From CAIPSZ01 sp038065015 (lineage in GTDB: Bacteria > Patescibacteriota > Patescibacteriia > PEXW01), in the NCBI GenBank assembly GCA_038065015.1, contig JBBTRU010000036.1, positions 1 to 59,301 of the forward strand: a stretch of 59,301 nt of DNA, in the 5' to 3' direction. A program made the position numbers and the translations under genes. Numbering within the stretch: the stretch's first letter is position 1; every line of letters begins with the position of its first letter. The notes beneath the pieces were generated by a model, which saw only the letters and a program-made list of their open reading frames with translations, was not told where the DNA came from and did not search any database. Below, piece after piece: positions 40,823-49,823 of this stretch.

Positions 40823-41416
40823 TTAGCCTTCGAAATAGTACGAACGGAAGCTGAAGTTATACGTGCTGGCGGCCGCCGTGGTTGCGGGCGAGTGCGATAT
40901 AGCCGTAAGGTCGAGCAGCGGCGCCTGGCGGGAAACCACATTGAGAAAACTCTTCAAGCCGTTGTAGTCCATGGCGCCCGTGAGAATGACAGACACGGTC
41001 ATAGCCTTAAGCCCGCCGGTGGGGCTGGCCGAACCCAGCACGGCCGCACCGCCGTCAGAGACTGCCACGGATTCCAAGCTCATCTTGGCCTCGCCGGCAA
41101 ACGCCTGCATCTGCCGAAAAATGCCGGGAATATCCTTGCCGCGCGGCACGACCAGATTCAGGCGGGCCAAATCGTCTGCCGACACTGCGTGCACCGCATC
41201 CCGCAAGGCGCGCAGCTCGCCAAGATATTTCTCTTGCGCCTCGAATTGCTGTTGCTTCTGCTTGTAATCCAGCCCGCCCAGGGCCTGCACCTGCTTGACG
41301 CGCGGCATGACAAAAGCCACGCTCCCAATGAGCAGCACCAACCCGGCCACGGCAAAGCCGAAAACCAGGATATGGCGTTCGACGAAGTGCAGAGGTTTGC
41401 GCAGGGAGAAGTGCAT
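40823..41416 (-). CDS. pilO: PilO-like alignment-complex protein
   Basis: 197-aa bitopic protein. The ATG at 41416 (MHFSLRKPLHFVERHILVFG) is 1 bp from the pilN stop; an upstream frame is discarded. One transmembrane helix (VFGFAVAGLVLLIGSVAFVM), a coiled-coil (YKQKQQQFEAQEKYLGELRA) and a ferredoxin-like C-terminal domain are as in PilO. It partners PilN in the inner-membrane complex. Confidence 0.85.
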   Translation of the reverse strand: MHFSLRKPLHFVERHILVFGFAVAGLVLLIGSVAFVMPRVKQVQALGGLDYKQKQQQFEAQEKYLGELRALRDAVHAVSADDLARLNLVVPRGKDIPGIFRQMQAFAGEAKMSLESVAVSDGGAAVLGSASPTGGLKAMTVSVILTGAMDYNGLKSFLNVVSRQAPLLDLTAISHSPATTAAASTYNFSFRSYYFEG

Positions 41417-41417
41417 G

Positions 41418-42785
41418 CTAGCGGGTGTGATAAAAAGCTTTCGAGTCGACCCGGAGCGAAACGCTAAACGAAACCACATCTTTGACCGTTGCCGGGGCCG
41501 TCCCGGGCGCCGTTGCGGCGGCCGCGCCTTGCGTCCGGGTGGCACTCAACACGGTGGCTTGCGTAACGAAATCCTTGGCGTTTTGGTAGGTGAGCAGTTG
41601 CTTGCCAACTTCATCGAAGCTCGTTGCCGTTGCCGCCATCGTTACGCTGCCCGAAACATCGGCGCTCATGGAAGAGTACGAAACCGTGGGCAAGGTTACG
41701 GCCTCGAGCTTGCTAAAGAAAGTATCCCAGTACACGTGCTGGTCCAGGGCTTTGGTCACGTCGGCCGTGCGCTGGCGCAGTACGCTGGCCTGCTGCAAGG
41801 GGCCGGTCTCCAGGGCGGAAATTTGCGGGCCCAAGGTTTCGATCTTGGCATCAATATCGGCAATTTTCTGGTCGAGAGATTTTCGATACAGCGACAAGCC
41901 GAACGTCGTGCCGGCCACGAGCACCAGCGCCACGCCAATTGCCACCAAGGCAATCAGCCGGTCGCGCGCCGGGGCTTCGGCCTGGTACTCGGTCGGCACC
42001 AAATTGACGTTGAGCCCGGCCCCCAGAATAGGCGTCACTTCCGAGAGCGTACCCGGGCGGCGCGGGGCGGGCGCGGGGGGCATGTAGTGTGGGGCTGTCG
42101 GTGCAGGCGGGGCGGACAGCGGTGGCAGCGGCACGGCCGACCCACTCCCCGGTGCAGGCGGGGCCCAGGCTGGTCGTCGGGTTGGAGGATTGACCGGAGC
42201 AACTGGCACAGACGGCGAAACCACGGCTGGTGGCGGTGGGGGCAAAGGCTTGGAAAATGGCCCGGGCATGGAAGATGTTTTTTCTAAGCTCTCCCTCCCA
42301 CCATAGGGGGGAGGGCTGGGGAGAGGGGTTACTGTGGGCTTCGGTGGTGGTGGCACCGGCGGCCTGCCCGAAACAAACGGCAGCGGCTTTACCGGCGGCT
42401 GCCCTGCCGCAGGCTTTGGTCTTTGCCAGCGCTGCAAAAGGCTGCGGAAAAAATTGGGCCTGCGAACTTTGGCCGCGGGCTTGGGGGCCAGCTTTTCGGG
42501 CATGGTCATAAGCCGCGTTACCGGGCCGGCCGGGATAACCGGCTTGGGTGCGGGGAACTGCACCGAGGCATCCGGCTGCACCACCGCCGGCTTGGTTTTG
42601 GGCAACGGCGCGGGCTTGCGCTTGAACACGGTTTTAAAAAACTCCACCACCCCGCTCATGCGCAGCACGCGTTCTTTAAAAATCCGGTCTTGCGGCGTGC
42701 TCATCTCCACTACATCCTTGGGCGCTTTGGTCTCGCGCTTCAGCAACTTGTCTTTGTCGGGGAGTAGGTTGATGTTCGATTCCAT
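41418..42785 (-). CDS. pilN: PilN-like protein with two PilM-binding motifs and Pro-rich linker
   Basis: 455 aa, more than twice the usual ~190. A first INLLP motif lies at the very N-terminus (MESNINLLPDKDKLLKRETK). A Pro/Ala-rich linker of about 250 residues follows. A second motif (GAGLNVNLVPTEYQ) then precedes the membrane helix (LIALVAIGVALVLVAGTTFG) and the normal PilN coiled-coil and C-terminal domain. In canonical PilN a single N-terminal INLLP peptide binds PilM. The linker includes SPPPYGGRES, which is read from a palindromic repeat at 42289-42328. Confidence 0.85.
   Translation of the reverse strand: MESNINLLPDKDKLLKRETKAPKDVVEMSTPQDRIFKERVLRMSGVVEFFKTVFKRKPAPLPKTKPAVVQPDASVQFPAPKPVIPAGPVTRLMTMPEKLAPKPAAKVRRPNFFRSLLQRWQRPKPAAGQPPVKPLPFVSGRPPVPPPPKPTVTPLPSPPPYGGRESLEKTSSMPGPFSKPLPPPPPAVVSPSVPVAPVNPPTRRPAWAPPAPGSGSAVPLPPLSAPPAPTAPHYMPPAPAPRRPGTLSEVTPILGAGLNVNLVPTEYQAEAPARDRLIALVAIGVALVLVAGTTFGLSLYRKSLDQKIADIDAKIETLGPQISALETGPLQQASVLRQRTADVTKALDQHVYWDTFFSKLEAVTLPTVSYSSMSADVSGSVTMAATATSFDEVGKQLLTYQNAKDFVTQATVLSATRTQGAAAATAPGTAPATVKDVVSFSVSLRVDSKAFYHTR
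42289..42328. repeat. CCCTCTCC-type palindrome within the pilN linker
   Basis: CTCTCCCTCCC, short loop, GGGAGGG, then CTGGGGAGAGGGG. It is inserted in frame and adds a Pro/Gly/Ser-rich stretch to the linker. Confidence 0.65.
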
Positions 42786-42788
42786 AGT

Positions 42789-43910
42789 CTACGTGCCAAG
42801 CTGGCGCAGCGCCAAGCCGACGGAAACCGCAAAACGGGGGCCGATTTCGTTCCACACCGGTTTTAGCTCCACGGGGTACGACACACGGGCCCACGGATCG
42901 CCGATGTAGGCCTTTATGTTGAGTAGCTTGGTAAAGTACTCAGGCAAATTCGTAAGGTAGGCCGACCCGCCCGAGAGGATTATTTTCTCGATGCTGCGCC
43001 CCGTGCCCTGGTTCTGGTACAGATTCAGCACGTAGCGAATTTCGTTGGTAATGGAATTTACTACGAATTCAATGGCTTTCGGGATGTTGCTGTCGCTGGC
43101 CCCTTGCGTGGCAATAAAGAAATCCCGCTTAAACTGTTCGGCCCGGTCGTTGCTTACCCGCAGCGTGCTGGCAATGGTTTTGGTAATCGTATCCCCGCCC
43201 ACGTCTATGGTGCGCGTGAGCATAGGGATGCCTTCGCTAAACACCACAATATCCGTGGCCACCGCGCCAATGTCCACAATCATAATGGGTGCTTTGTCGT
43301 GGCCAATGAGCGAGCGCTCCAGGGCAAAGGCCTCGGTTTCCAGGGCGACCAGCTGCAGGTCGGCGGCTTTGAAAATTTCCATGTAGCGTTGCACCAGGTT
43401 CTTGGGCGCGGCCGTTAGCAGCACTTTCATATCTTTCGGAGAGGCGGTCTTTGCCGCGGCATAGGCTTTGTCTTTGCTGGCTTTGGGACTAAGGTTTGCT
43501 CCGGCCACCTTGGCGGCGAGCGAATCTTCTTTGAGCACCTCCCAATCCAAAATCATCTCATCCACGGGCATGGGCACGAACTTCTTGGCCTCCCACTTCA
43601 CCGCCGACATCAGCTCTTTGCGGGACATCTGCGGCAGGGAAATTATGGAACTGAATACGGTAAAACTCGGCAGCGCCGTTACGGCGTAGCGGGATGTCGT
43701 GCGGGATGCCTTAACCACTTGCTTCAGCGCTTCGCTAATGGCTCGCATTTCTTCGGCCACGCTGCCTTTGAGCAAGTCGCTGCGCTTTTCGGCAAACCCG
43801 TAGGTTACCAGCGTCGGCCGGCCGTTGAGCGCTTTCAGCTCCACGGCTTTTATAGACGAGCCGCCAATGTCCACGCCCAGGTAGCTCTGTTTAGAAGAAA
43901 AAAAGGCCAT
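42789..43910 (-). CDS. pilM: Actin-like T4P protein PilM
   Basis: 373-aa cytoplasmic actin-fold ATP-binding protein that binds the PilN N-terminus. SYLGVDIGGSSIKAVELKAL is phosphate-1, APIMIVDIGAVATDIVVFSE phosphate-2, and KIILSGGSAYLTNLPEYFTK the adenosine region. VTALPSFTVFSSIISLP is typical of PilM. It lies 8 bp after the giant secreted-protein gene, so both are probably on one transcript. Confidence 0.95.
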   Translation of the reverse strand: MAFFSSKQSYLGVDIGGSSIKAVELKALNGRPTLVTYGFAEKRSDLLKGSVAEEMRAISEALKQVVKASRTTSRYAVTALPSFTVFSSIISLPQMSRKELMSAVKWEAKKFVPMPVDEMILDWEVLKEDSLAAKVAGANLSPKASKDKAYAAAKTASPKDMKVLLTAAPKNLVQRYMEIFKAADLQLVALETEAFALERSLIGHDKAPIMIVDIGAVATDIVVFSEGIPMLTRTIDVGGDTITKTIASTLRVSNDRAEQFKRDFFIATQGASDSNIPKAIEFVVNSITNEIRYVLNLYQNQGTGRSIEKIILSGGSAYLTNLPEYFTKLLNIKAYIGDPWARVSYPVELKPVWNEIGPRFAVSVGLALRQLGT

Positions 43911-43918
43911 GAGGGGTT

Positions 43919-46900
43919 TTAAGGGAGAGTACGCTGCGGGTTGGGTAGGGCTTTGGTTACGTCTTCCAGGCCCGGCGGCGGGTTGAGGAACAGCCGTTCA
44001 TCGGCAATAACCTGCTCGGCGGGCTTGTCGGCTTGGTCAAGGGAGCCAATGCGCTGAAACTCGAACAAACGGGCAAAGAGCAGGCCGGTTATCTTCAGCG
44101 GGTTGCACTGCTTGTCTGCGCCAGTGCAGAATGCAGGATCATTATCGTTACCCGTAGAGAAAATACCGCCAGAAACACTAGGTTGTTGATTGGTGTCCGT
44201 ACTCGTCACAATGAACGCACCCGTGAGCTTGTTTACCTTAGGGTCTATGATGACATTGCCTTTTACCACGAAAGCAATCGTCGGCAAGTCGCGGATGCTG
44301 TCTGCGGCTACGATTGCTGGAATAGCCGATATGAGATCATCATCTTTGGCACGATCAGCTGCGATAATATTATACTGAATATTCAGGTTGCCGTCTACGA
44401 CAACGGTGGTACGCTGTGCGGTATTTTTTCCACCGGTCGTCGTCCCGTTATCGGCGTAGGGCAGACGCCACACAAAACGAATTTTCTGCCCAGACCCATT
44501 CGGGTGTAATGGACAAGCAGGTAACGGAGAACTACCGCATGCTTTAATTCTCTTGACGCCGGAAAAACCAGTGACACTGCTATACGATGTGTATGAAAAG
44601 TACTCTTCATTGGTACCACCCGGGTCCAGCACAATTGCGCATCCAGCGCATGAAGCTTTAGAGGACGAGGAGGGTATCACAACTAAGTTTGAGGGGAAAA
44701 CCCCAGTGGCATTAAAGACGGTTAGGGTCCCAGCACCGCTAAGATTGAGCGCATTGGCTGCGGCCTCTTGCCCATCAACAGTCAAATTGCCTTGAACATG
44801 AATCACCTGACTACGAAGGGGGGCAATTTGCGCTGTCGCCTCGGCAGTTGTCACATTCAACGGCAATATTGGCGTACTACCGCTTTGCCACGCGGGATTA
44901 TTGACCCAGCCCGAAAGTTGGTTAATGGTCCAATCCTCATTCGACGTCTTATACACAGTTTGTCCAAAACGATTTTTTTCGGTAGTAAAGTACCGGCTCG
45001 TTGCCGAAGGGTCAGGGTATGTTAGTGGGTTGCCCAGCAATGTCGTCAGCCCGCCCACATCCAGCTTGCCTAGGGCATTGCGGTACGACACTGTGGTATT
45101 GCCAACCGTGGGGAAGGCTAGCTTGGGCAAACCATCACGGGTAACTAAATTTTGAAGTGCTGAAACATCGCTACCCTGCAATACGCAGTACTGGGCATCG
45201 TATGTTTTGCCTGGTTCAGCAGCAAGATCGCAAGTATAGATTGTCGGGTTAACACCAGACTTCAAAATGTATTGCGATGCACTGTCGGCAGCTCCAGTGC
45301 CGTTGTCTAGTGCAGTCACCGAGCCGCCGGCTTCGATACGATAGGTGCTCACGTAGCAGGGTTCGGTTGCACTTTCCCCGCAGGTGTTAAAACGCACATC
45401 CGAAACGTCTTTGGCATTGGGCAAAATTATGTCGCCGCCGCTGTAAATGTTGCCAAAAAGCGTCTCCAGCCAGGCATAGCCCAAGAAAATAAGCGGGTCA
45501 AAGCGGATCCAGCCGTAGTCGCTGCCCCAGGCCCAACCGGCCAGCTCGTAGTGGTCGCCGGTCCAGTACGCGTCTACGCCGTAACTTTTATCCGATACAT
45601 TTTCGATGGCTTGGGGGTTCGTGTATGGTGCTTGGAGGGCAAATTCGAGCTCGACGGATGTTGTTTCTATACCAAATGGAAACGAAACCGAACATGTTTT
45701 AACCACAAGATATTCATTGCCAACTGCGAGTACCTCTCCTACATCAAAAGTAAACGCGGAACACTCGTCACCTGATCTTGTAAAGTGTGTGGAATCAGAA
45801 AAATTGACGGAATATGAATCAGCAGGGACAGTATAGTACCCCCGCAGGCGAACCCAGCCGCCGTCTTTATCTTTGCAGCGGAATTTTTCACCGGCGGTGG
45901 CATCCAGGTCTTGCAAATCACACAGACTCAAGAACCGTCCCCAGCCATAGACGTGCTGGTTGGACGTGTCGTACTTTGCCAACGGGATATTTTGATCTAC
46001 CGTAGTAGTATTGTTGTACGCAAGCCCAGGCGGGTTGCCATAGTCCCAATCTTCTCCACCGGTACAATCCGCATCTGCATTGCACATATTATCCCGCCGC
46101 TCCAGACTCAAGAATCCCCCATTTGGCGACCAGGCGTAGCCACCAATCGGAAAAGTGGTGACACTGGACGGAGAAAGAACAGCAGTACCACTTACGCTTC
46201 GTACATCGGGCAGCTGATCCTTGTCGGGTGTTTGCACATCACCGTGCGCCGTAAGGCCAATACCCAAACCAAAAGGGTTGGTGCAATCCTGGCTTGGCTT
46301 GTTGGCGCAGTTCGTGCTTATCCAGCCCAGGCTCGGCGACCAGCCGTAGCCGAGGATGGGGTTAGAGGTGTATGACGGGTTGGTGCCGATGATGGTGCCA
46401 CCCATGTTCGCAGAAAAGGCAATGCGATTATTACTAGTGTCTTCCCACATAAACGGAGGCAGGCCCAAGTTCACTGTTAACCCGGCAGGAATAGTATCAA
46501 TAGCACCAGGAACATACACATTGCTAAAACTTGAAAGTGAAGTAGCACTCCATGAATTGTCTGCAGCTTCGATAAATACTTTTAATTTGCCATTACTCGT
46601 GTCACGCACTACAATTCTCGCCTTCCCAGCTGCGTCCATGGTCACTGATGGCTGAAGGTATGTGCCGGTAAAATTCGTCTGGGGTATTTCACTACAGCTC
46701 ACTGTGCCTGCTCCTACATCCACATCGCAATTTTGCACTCGGAGTTTCGTAGCGTTAGCTGCGCCATACGTCTCGTACGTGGCATCAATCCCACCTACGT
46801 ATGCAACCACTACTCTGCTCGTATTTGTTCCAGTTGGGCTTGCTGCGGCGCTAAAACCCAGCGGATACCCGCCCGGGCCAGTGATGCCGTGGCAGTCCGC

Positions 46901-48031
46901 GGTTCTGTTTGGCGGTCCAATAGAGAACGGGTGCACATCCGCAACGTTTACCGGGTTTCTCAAGGCTAAACTTTCTGCACCGTTGGGGAGAACTAAGCGT
47001 AAGCTGCCCCCGGCATCCGTACCAACTTGGGTACAGACACTTGCCAAAGTACCGTACCAATTTTCTGGATCAGCAGTGACTAGGGCAAAAGAATGTACAT
47101 TGCCAATACTCACGGCTTGCACGCGTGGCTCTACTCCAAGATTTTTTGCAACATCATAATCTGTTGTCCCGAAAAGCAAGTTTTCGGACGAAGATAGCCT
47201 CTTCGCCACAGCCCAATCGACTCCCAAATTCCCCACATCACTTGCATTTTTATACGCGGCATAAGTATAGCGGTCAGCAACTGTACAGACGCTCACAAAA
47301 GCCCACACCCGCGGTCCGCCGCTCGCCAATTTCTGCACAGCAATGCCGGTAATGCCAGCTTTACGAGTATAATTTTCACCCGTACCCCCACAATCATAGT
47401 CACCAACAGGCAACGTTGGCTCTTCCGTTATCCCAAGTGTCCAACGCTTCTGCTCTCCACCAGCATAGTCCAGCCTTTGCACTTTACTCTTGGTGTAGGT
47501 CAACGGTTGATTTACACCAGTCTCAGTAATACTGACATCGCTATACGTGTACGACACCCACAGGTCGTAGCCATTTGGGTCTACGTATACCGTGTAGTCG
47601 GACTTTGGCGAGAGTATGAGCAGCCACGGCGTGGAACCAGAAAGGGCCTGTCCCCAGGTGAGGCCGCCGTCTTCGCTCACCCGAAACTCCAGTTTGCAGG
47701 TGGTTGTACATGTAATGTCGTTTACAAAAGCGGCAACGAGGTATTGCTTTGTAGAAGGTGCTGGCGGCGTAACCGAAACCAGGCGGCGATTCTCGGGGTG
47801 CTCGGCCGGCCACGCGTATTCAAACTGGGTATTGGCTACGTTGTACGCACGTTTCCCCAGGGCATCATCCTGCCCATACTGGCTGCCCGTAACAATTGGC
47901 GCGGGGCTGGTGAGCGCGGCGTCAGCACGGCCAGAAACGAAAAGAAGGCCTACACTAAGTAAGAGTACAAAACCGTACCCGGCTCTGGCCTTCGAAATGC
48001 TTCGCAGGAATTTTGGGGCGTGAATTTTCAC
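43919..48031 (-). CDS. Giant secreted surface protein, first gene of the pil operon
   Basis: 1370-aa exported protein. The frame is open to 48085, but that region is the promoter, so I choose the GTG at 48031 (VKIHAPKFLRSISKARAGYG). An N-terminal signal segment (YGFVLLLSVGLLFVSGRADA) ends in a signal-peptidase-like ADA. The body has beta-rich, cysteine-paired segments resembling sialidase/BNR-type strands (LEFRVSEDGGLTWGQALSG), repeated GYGWSPSLGWIST and GYAWSPNGGFLSL units, and a C-terminal part (FVVKGNVIIDPKVNKLTGAF). Its position 8 bp upstream of pilM suggests a pilus-associated adhesin or tip protein; that role is inference. Confidence 0.78.
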   Translation of the reverse strand: MKIHAPKFLRSISKARAGYGFVLLLSVGLLFVSGRADAALTSPAPIVTGSQYGQDDALGKRAYNVANTQFEYAWPAEHPENRRLVSVTPPAPSTKQYLVAAFVNDITCTTTCKLEFRVSEDGGLTWGQALSGSTPWLLILSPKSDYTVYVDPNGYDLWVSYTYSDVSITETGVNQPLTYTKSKVQRLDYAGGEQKRWTLGITEEPTLPVGDYDCGGTGENYTRKAGITGIAVQKLASGGPRVWAFVSVCTVADRYTYAAYKNASDVGNLGVDWAVAKRLSSSENLLFGTTDYDVAKNLGVEPRVQAVSIGNVHSFALVTADPENWYGTLASVCTQVGTDAGGSLRLVLPNGAESLALRNPVNVADVHPFSIGPPNRTADCHGITGPGGYPLGFSAAASPTGTNTSRVVVAYVGGIDATYETYGAANATKLRVQNCDVDVGAGTVSCSEIPQTNFTGTYLQPSVTMDAAGKARIVVRDTSNGKLKVFIEAADNSWSATSLSSFSNVYVPGAIDTIPAGLTVNLGLPPFMWEDTSNNRIAFSANMGGTIIGTNPSYTSNPILGYGWSPSLGWISTNCANKPSQDCTNPFGLGIGLTAHGDVQTPDKDQLPDVRSVSGTAVLSPSSVTTFPIGGYAWSPNGGFLSLERRDNMCNADADCTGGEDWDYGNPPGLAYNNTTTVDQNIPLAKYDTSNQHVYGWGRFLSLCDLQDLDATAGEKFRCKDKDGGWVRLRGYYTVPADSYSVNFSDSTHFTRSGDECSAFTFDVGEVLAVGNEYLVVKTCSVSFPFGIETTSVELEFALQAPYTNPQAIENVSDKSYGVDAYWTGDHYELAGWAWGSDYGWIRFDPLIFLGYAWLETLFGNIYSGGDIILPNAKDVSDVRFNTCGESATEPCYVSTYRIEAGGSVTALDNGTGAADSASQYILKSGVNPTIYTCDLAAEPGKTYDAQYCVLQGSDVSALQNLVTRDGLPKLAFPTVGNTTVSYRNALGKLDVGGLTTLLGNPLTYPDPSATSRYFTTEKNRFGQTVYKTSNEDWTINQLSGWVNNPAWQSGSTPILPLNVTTAEATAQIAPLRSQVIHVQGNLTVDGQEAAANALNLSGAGTLTVFNATGVFPSNLVVIPSSSSKASCAGCAIVLDPGGTNEEYFSYTSYSSVTGFSGVKRIKACGSSPLPACPLHPNGSGQKIRFVWRLPYADNGTTTGGKNTAQRTTVVVDGNLNIQYNIIAADRAKDDDLISAIPAIVAADSIRDLPTIAFVVKGNVIIDPKVNKLTGAFIVTSTDTNQQPSVSGGIFSTGNDNDPAFCTGADKQCNPLKITGLLFARLFEFQRIGSLDQADKPAEQVIADERLFLNPPPGLEDVTKALPNPQRTLP

Positions 48032-48056
48032 TTTTTGTCTGCTAACAAGCAAAAGT

Positions 48057-48085
48057 ATTGTACCAGAAAAATACCAAAAAGTCAA
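48057..48085 (-). promoter_or_regulatory. Consensus promoter of the giant protein-pilMNO operon
   Basis: Minus strand TTGACT (48085-48080), 17-bp spacer, TACAAT (48062-48057). The -35 box lies inside the terminator stem of the preceding gene. Predicted leader about 20 nt. Confidence 0.85.
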
Positions 48086-48109
48086 CGCACTTTTTTACGT
48101 TGACTTTTT
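48076..48109 (-). terminator. Intrinsic terminator of the 530-aa surface gene
   Basis: Perfect 12-bp stem AAAAAGTCAACG / CGTTGACTTTTT with a 10-nt loop; on the minus strand it ends in a T-run and overlaps the next promoter's -35. Confidence 0.85.
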
Positions 48110-48141
48110 ACTTTGTACAGGAGTGCGTACGAAAACGTTTG

Positions 48142-49734
48142 TTAGTTAATACCCCCACAGGGTCCACACACGCCTGTCTTTGGCCAGGGGCCTACGGCGG
48201 GATCGGGTGTACAGACTTCTATAGGACCTGTGGCAGTATCATTGACACAACTGTTAGAGCTAGATGTAGCCCAGGTACAACGCGCGTTGCCACCACAACA
48301 TTTTGTGCCTGTACCACACGCACGGGCTGTAGACCAAGTATCTGCACATGCATTACCTTCCGTCGACTTAATGAATTTTACGGTTACACTGGCAGGTGTA
48401 GATGAATTCGTCGAACCACCGTCACTGTACGCTTTCGTGGTAAAGGTATGCGTCTTCGTTGCGTCTGCCCATGTGCTCGCCATGGGTATGCTAGCTAAAT
48501 AATTATCGATATTCAAGCGTAGGCGACAGTATTTCCTTGTGACATCCGCACCTTCTTGGGCACAATTGATTAATACCCCTGGTGCACCATGCACTAAGGG
48601 TGCTGAGGGATTCACACCATTACTATCGAAGAATTCAATTTTCGTAACATTGGTATATGTAACATTACTACCATCGGTTGCTCCGGAATTAATATCAACC
48701 TGGGTCCCGGAGTACCAATAATCATTAGTGACACCGTAAATTGTCACGTTCGTTGGAGCCGGGCTGGTAGAAGTACACGGGAACGGCGATTGCGGATCGT
48801 ACGTAACGACTATTCGATATTTCACCGGATCAGCTAGGGTGGGATTGATTAATGAAAGTTTCCCTTCAAAGTTCGCACCAGTACACTCTCTATACGTGTA
48901 CTTATTCGTTGGCAACGGTACCCACTCGACGTTTGGTGAGGTAGTCGTATTGGTATTGTCATACAGTACCTGGATGCTAGTTACTTCGTACGTCTGGTAG
49001 TTAAGAATATGCTGTTTCACGTCGTAGTCCTTGGTCTGGTTTGCCGTGGCAGTATCATACTTCGCCGTCTGTACCCCGGCGCTGGCAATAGGTTGCCCAT
49101 TCACCGTAACACCCTTATCAGCAACCGATGTCTGAATATTCAAATTCCCACTGACGATGCTAAACGTGGCGTCGTTCGTGCCGTTGGATAACTCCATGGG
49201 TCCTATGAAGCGGGCGGCCTTGCCACTGCTAGCGCTGCCATCGACAAAAAGCGCATAGCCGCCAAGAGCATTCACCGCCATCACGCCGTGCGCGGACGTT
49301 GCGGCGGCGACCCCGTATAGACCCGCTTTGGCCGTCCCACCTGATCGACCGTAAATTGCGTAATCGTTGCTGCTCTGTATGTCAATCGCGGTCCCCGCGA
49401 TTGCGCCTGCCACATTTGCATTTGCTGTCTGCAGTTTGGAACCCGTATTGAGGTTGATGGCACCGTACATATTGAGGGTCTTCGTCGCACCTGTCTTGCC
49501 GATGTCGACGTCAGACTCCAACGTCTGCTTGCTGCCAGCCGAGAGCAGGAGGGGGCCGCTGACTTTGCAATCTTCAGGATGCGTTAATGGATCGCAGCTT
49601 GGATCGGTATACGTAGATTGCGCCAATACCAGCTGGAACACCCCAAAACCCGCGAACGCCACCACCAAACCCGCCACGCTGCGGAGGACCCAGCGAGGGG
49701 CAATATGTTGCGTATTTTTTCGGGCGTTAGGCAT
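48142..49734 (-). CDS. Secreted surface protein, paralogue 1
   Basis: 530-aa exported protein. The signal peptide is HIAPRWVLRSVAGLVVAFAG through VLAQS. Residues about 58-212 form a beta-rich Gly/Ala/Asn/Ser region (KLQTANANVAGAIAGTAIDI, SNDYAIYGRSGGTAKAGLYG) like tail-fibre or adhesin heads. The remainder differs from its paralogue, with a cysteine-rich end (GTGTKCCGGNARCTW, ending VCGPCGGIN). A 465-bp block is identical in DNA to the next gene. Confidence 0.82.
   Translation of the reverse strand: MPNARKNTQHIAPRWVLRSVAGLVVAFAGFGVFQLVLAQSTYTDPSCDPLTHPEDCKVSGPLLLSAGSKQTLESDVDIGKTGATKTLNMYGAINLNTGSKLQTANANVAGAIAGTAIDIQSSNDYAIYGRSGGTAKAGLYGVAAATSAHGVMAVNALGGYALFVDGSASSGKAARFIGPMELSNGTNDATFSIVSGNLNIQTSVADKGVTVNGQPIASAGVQTAKYDTATANQTKDYDVKQHILNYQTYEVTSIQVLYDNTNTTTSPNVEWVPLPTNKYTYRECTGANFEGKLSLINPTLADPVKYRIVVTYDPQSPFPCTSTSPAPTNVTIYGVTNDYWYSGTQVDINSGATDGSNVTYTNVTKIEFFDSNGVNPSAPLVHGAPGVLINCAQEGADVTRKYCRLRLNIDNYLASIPMASTWADATKTHTFTTKAYSDGGSTNSSTPASVTVKFIKSTEGNACADTWSTARACGTGTKCCGGNARCTWATSSSNSCVNDTATGPIEVCTPDPAVGPWPKTGVCGPCGGIN
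49097..49561 (-). repeat. 465-bp block identical to 50647-51111
   Basis: By eye every base agrees between the two copies (offset exactly 1550 bp). It encodes the conserved N-terminal domain of both surface proteins. Sequence outside diverges sharply, although the signal-peptide regions are also very similar. Confidence 0.92.
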
Positions 49735-49823
49735 AGGCTTTCTCTAGTAATTGTAGTCTAGATGGTAAACCAAGTAAATCTTGCTCGTGTATACACTCGT
49801 TAATCCCATTACTTATTGATTGG

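Noticed and set aside
48032..48085. TTG start at 48085 for the giant secreted protein
   Set aside because: That TTG is the -35 box of a consensus promoter; translation must start downstream.
49735..49823. Small gene between the two surface proteins
   Set aside because: The open frame there overlaps the end of paralogue 2 and lacks a start signal or similarity.
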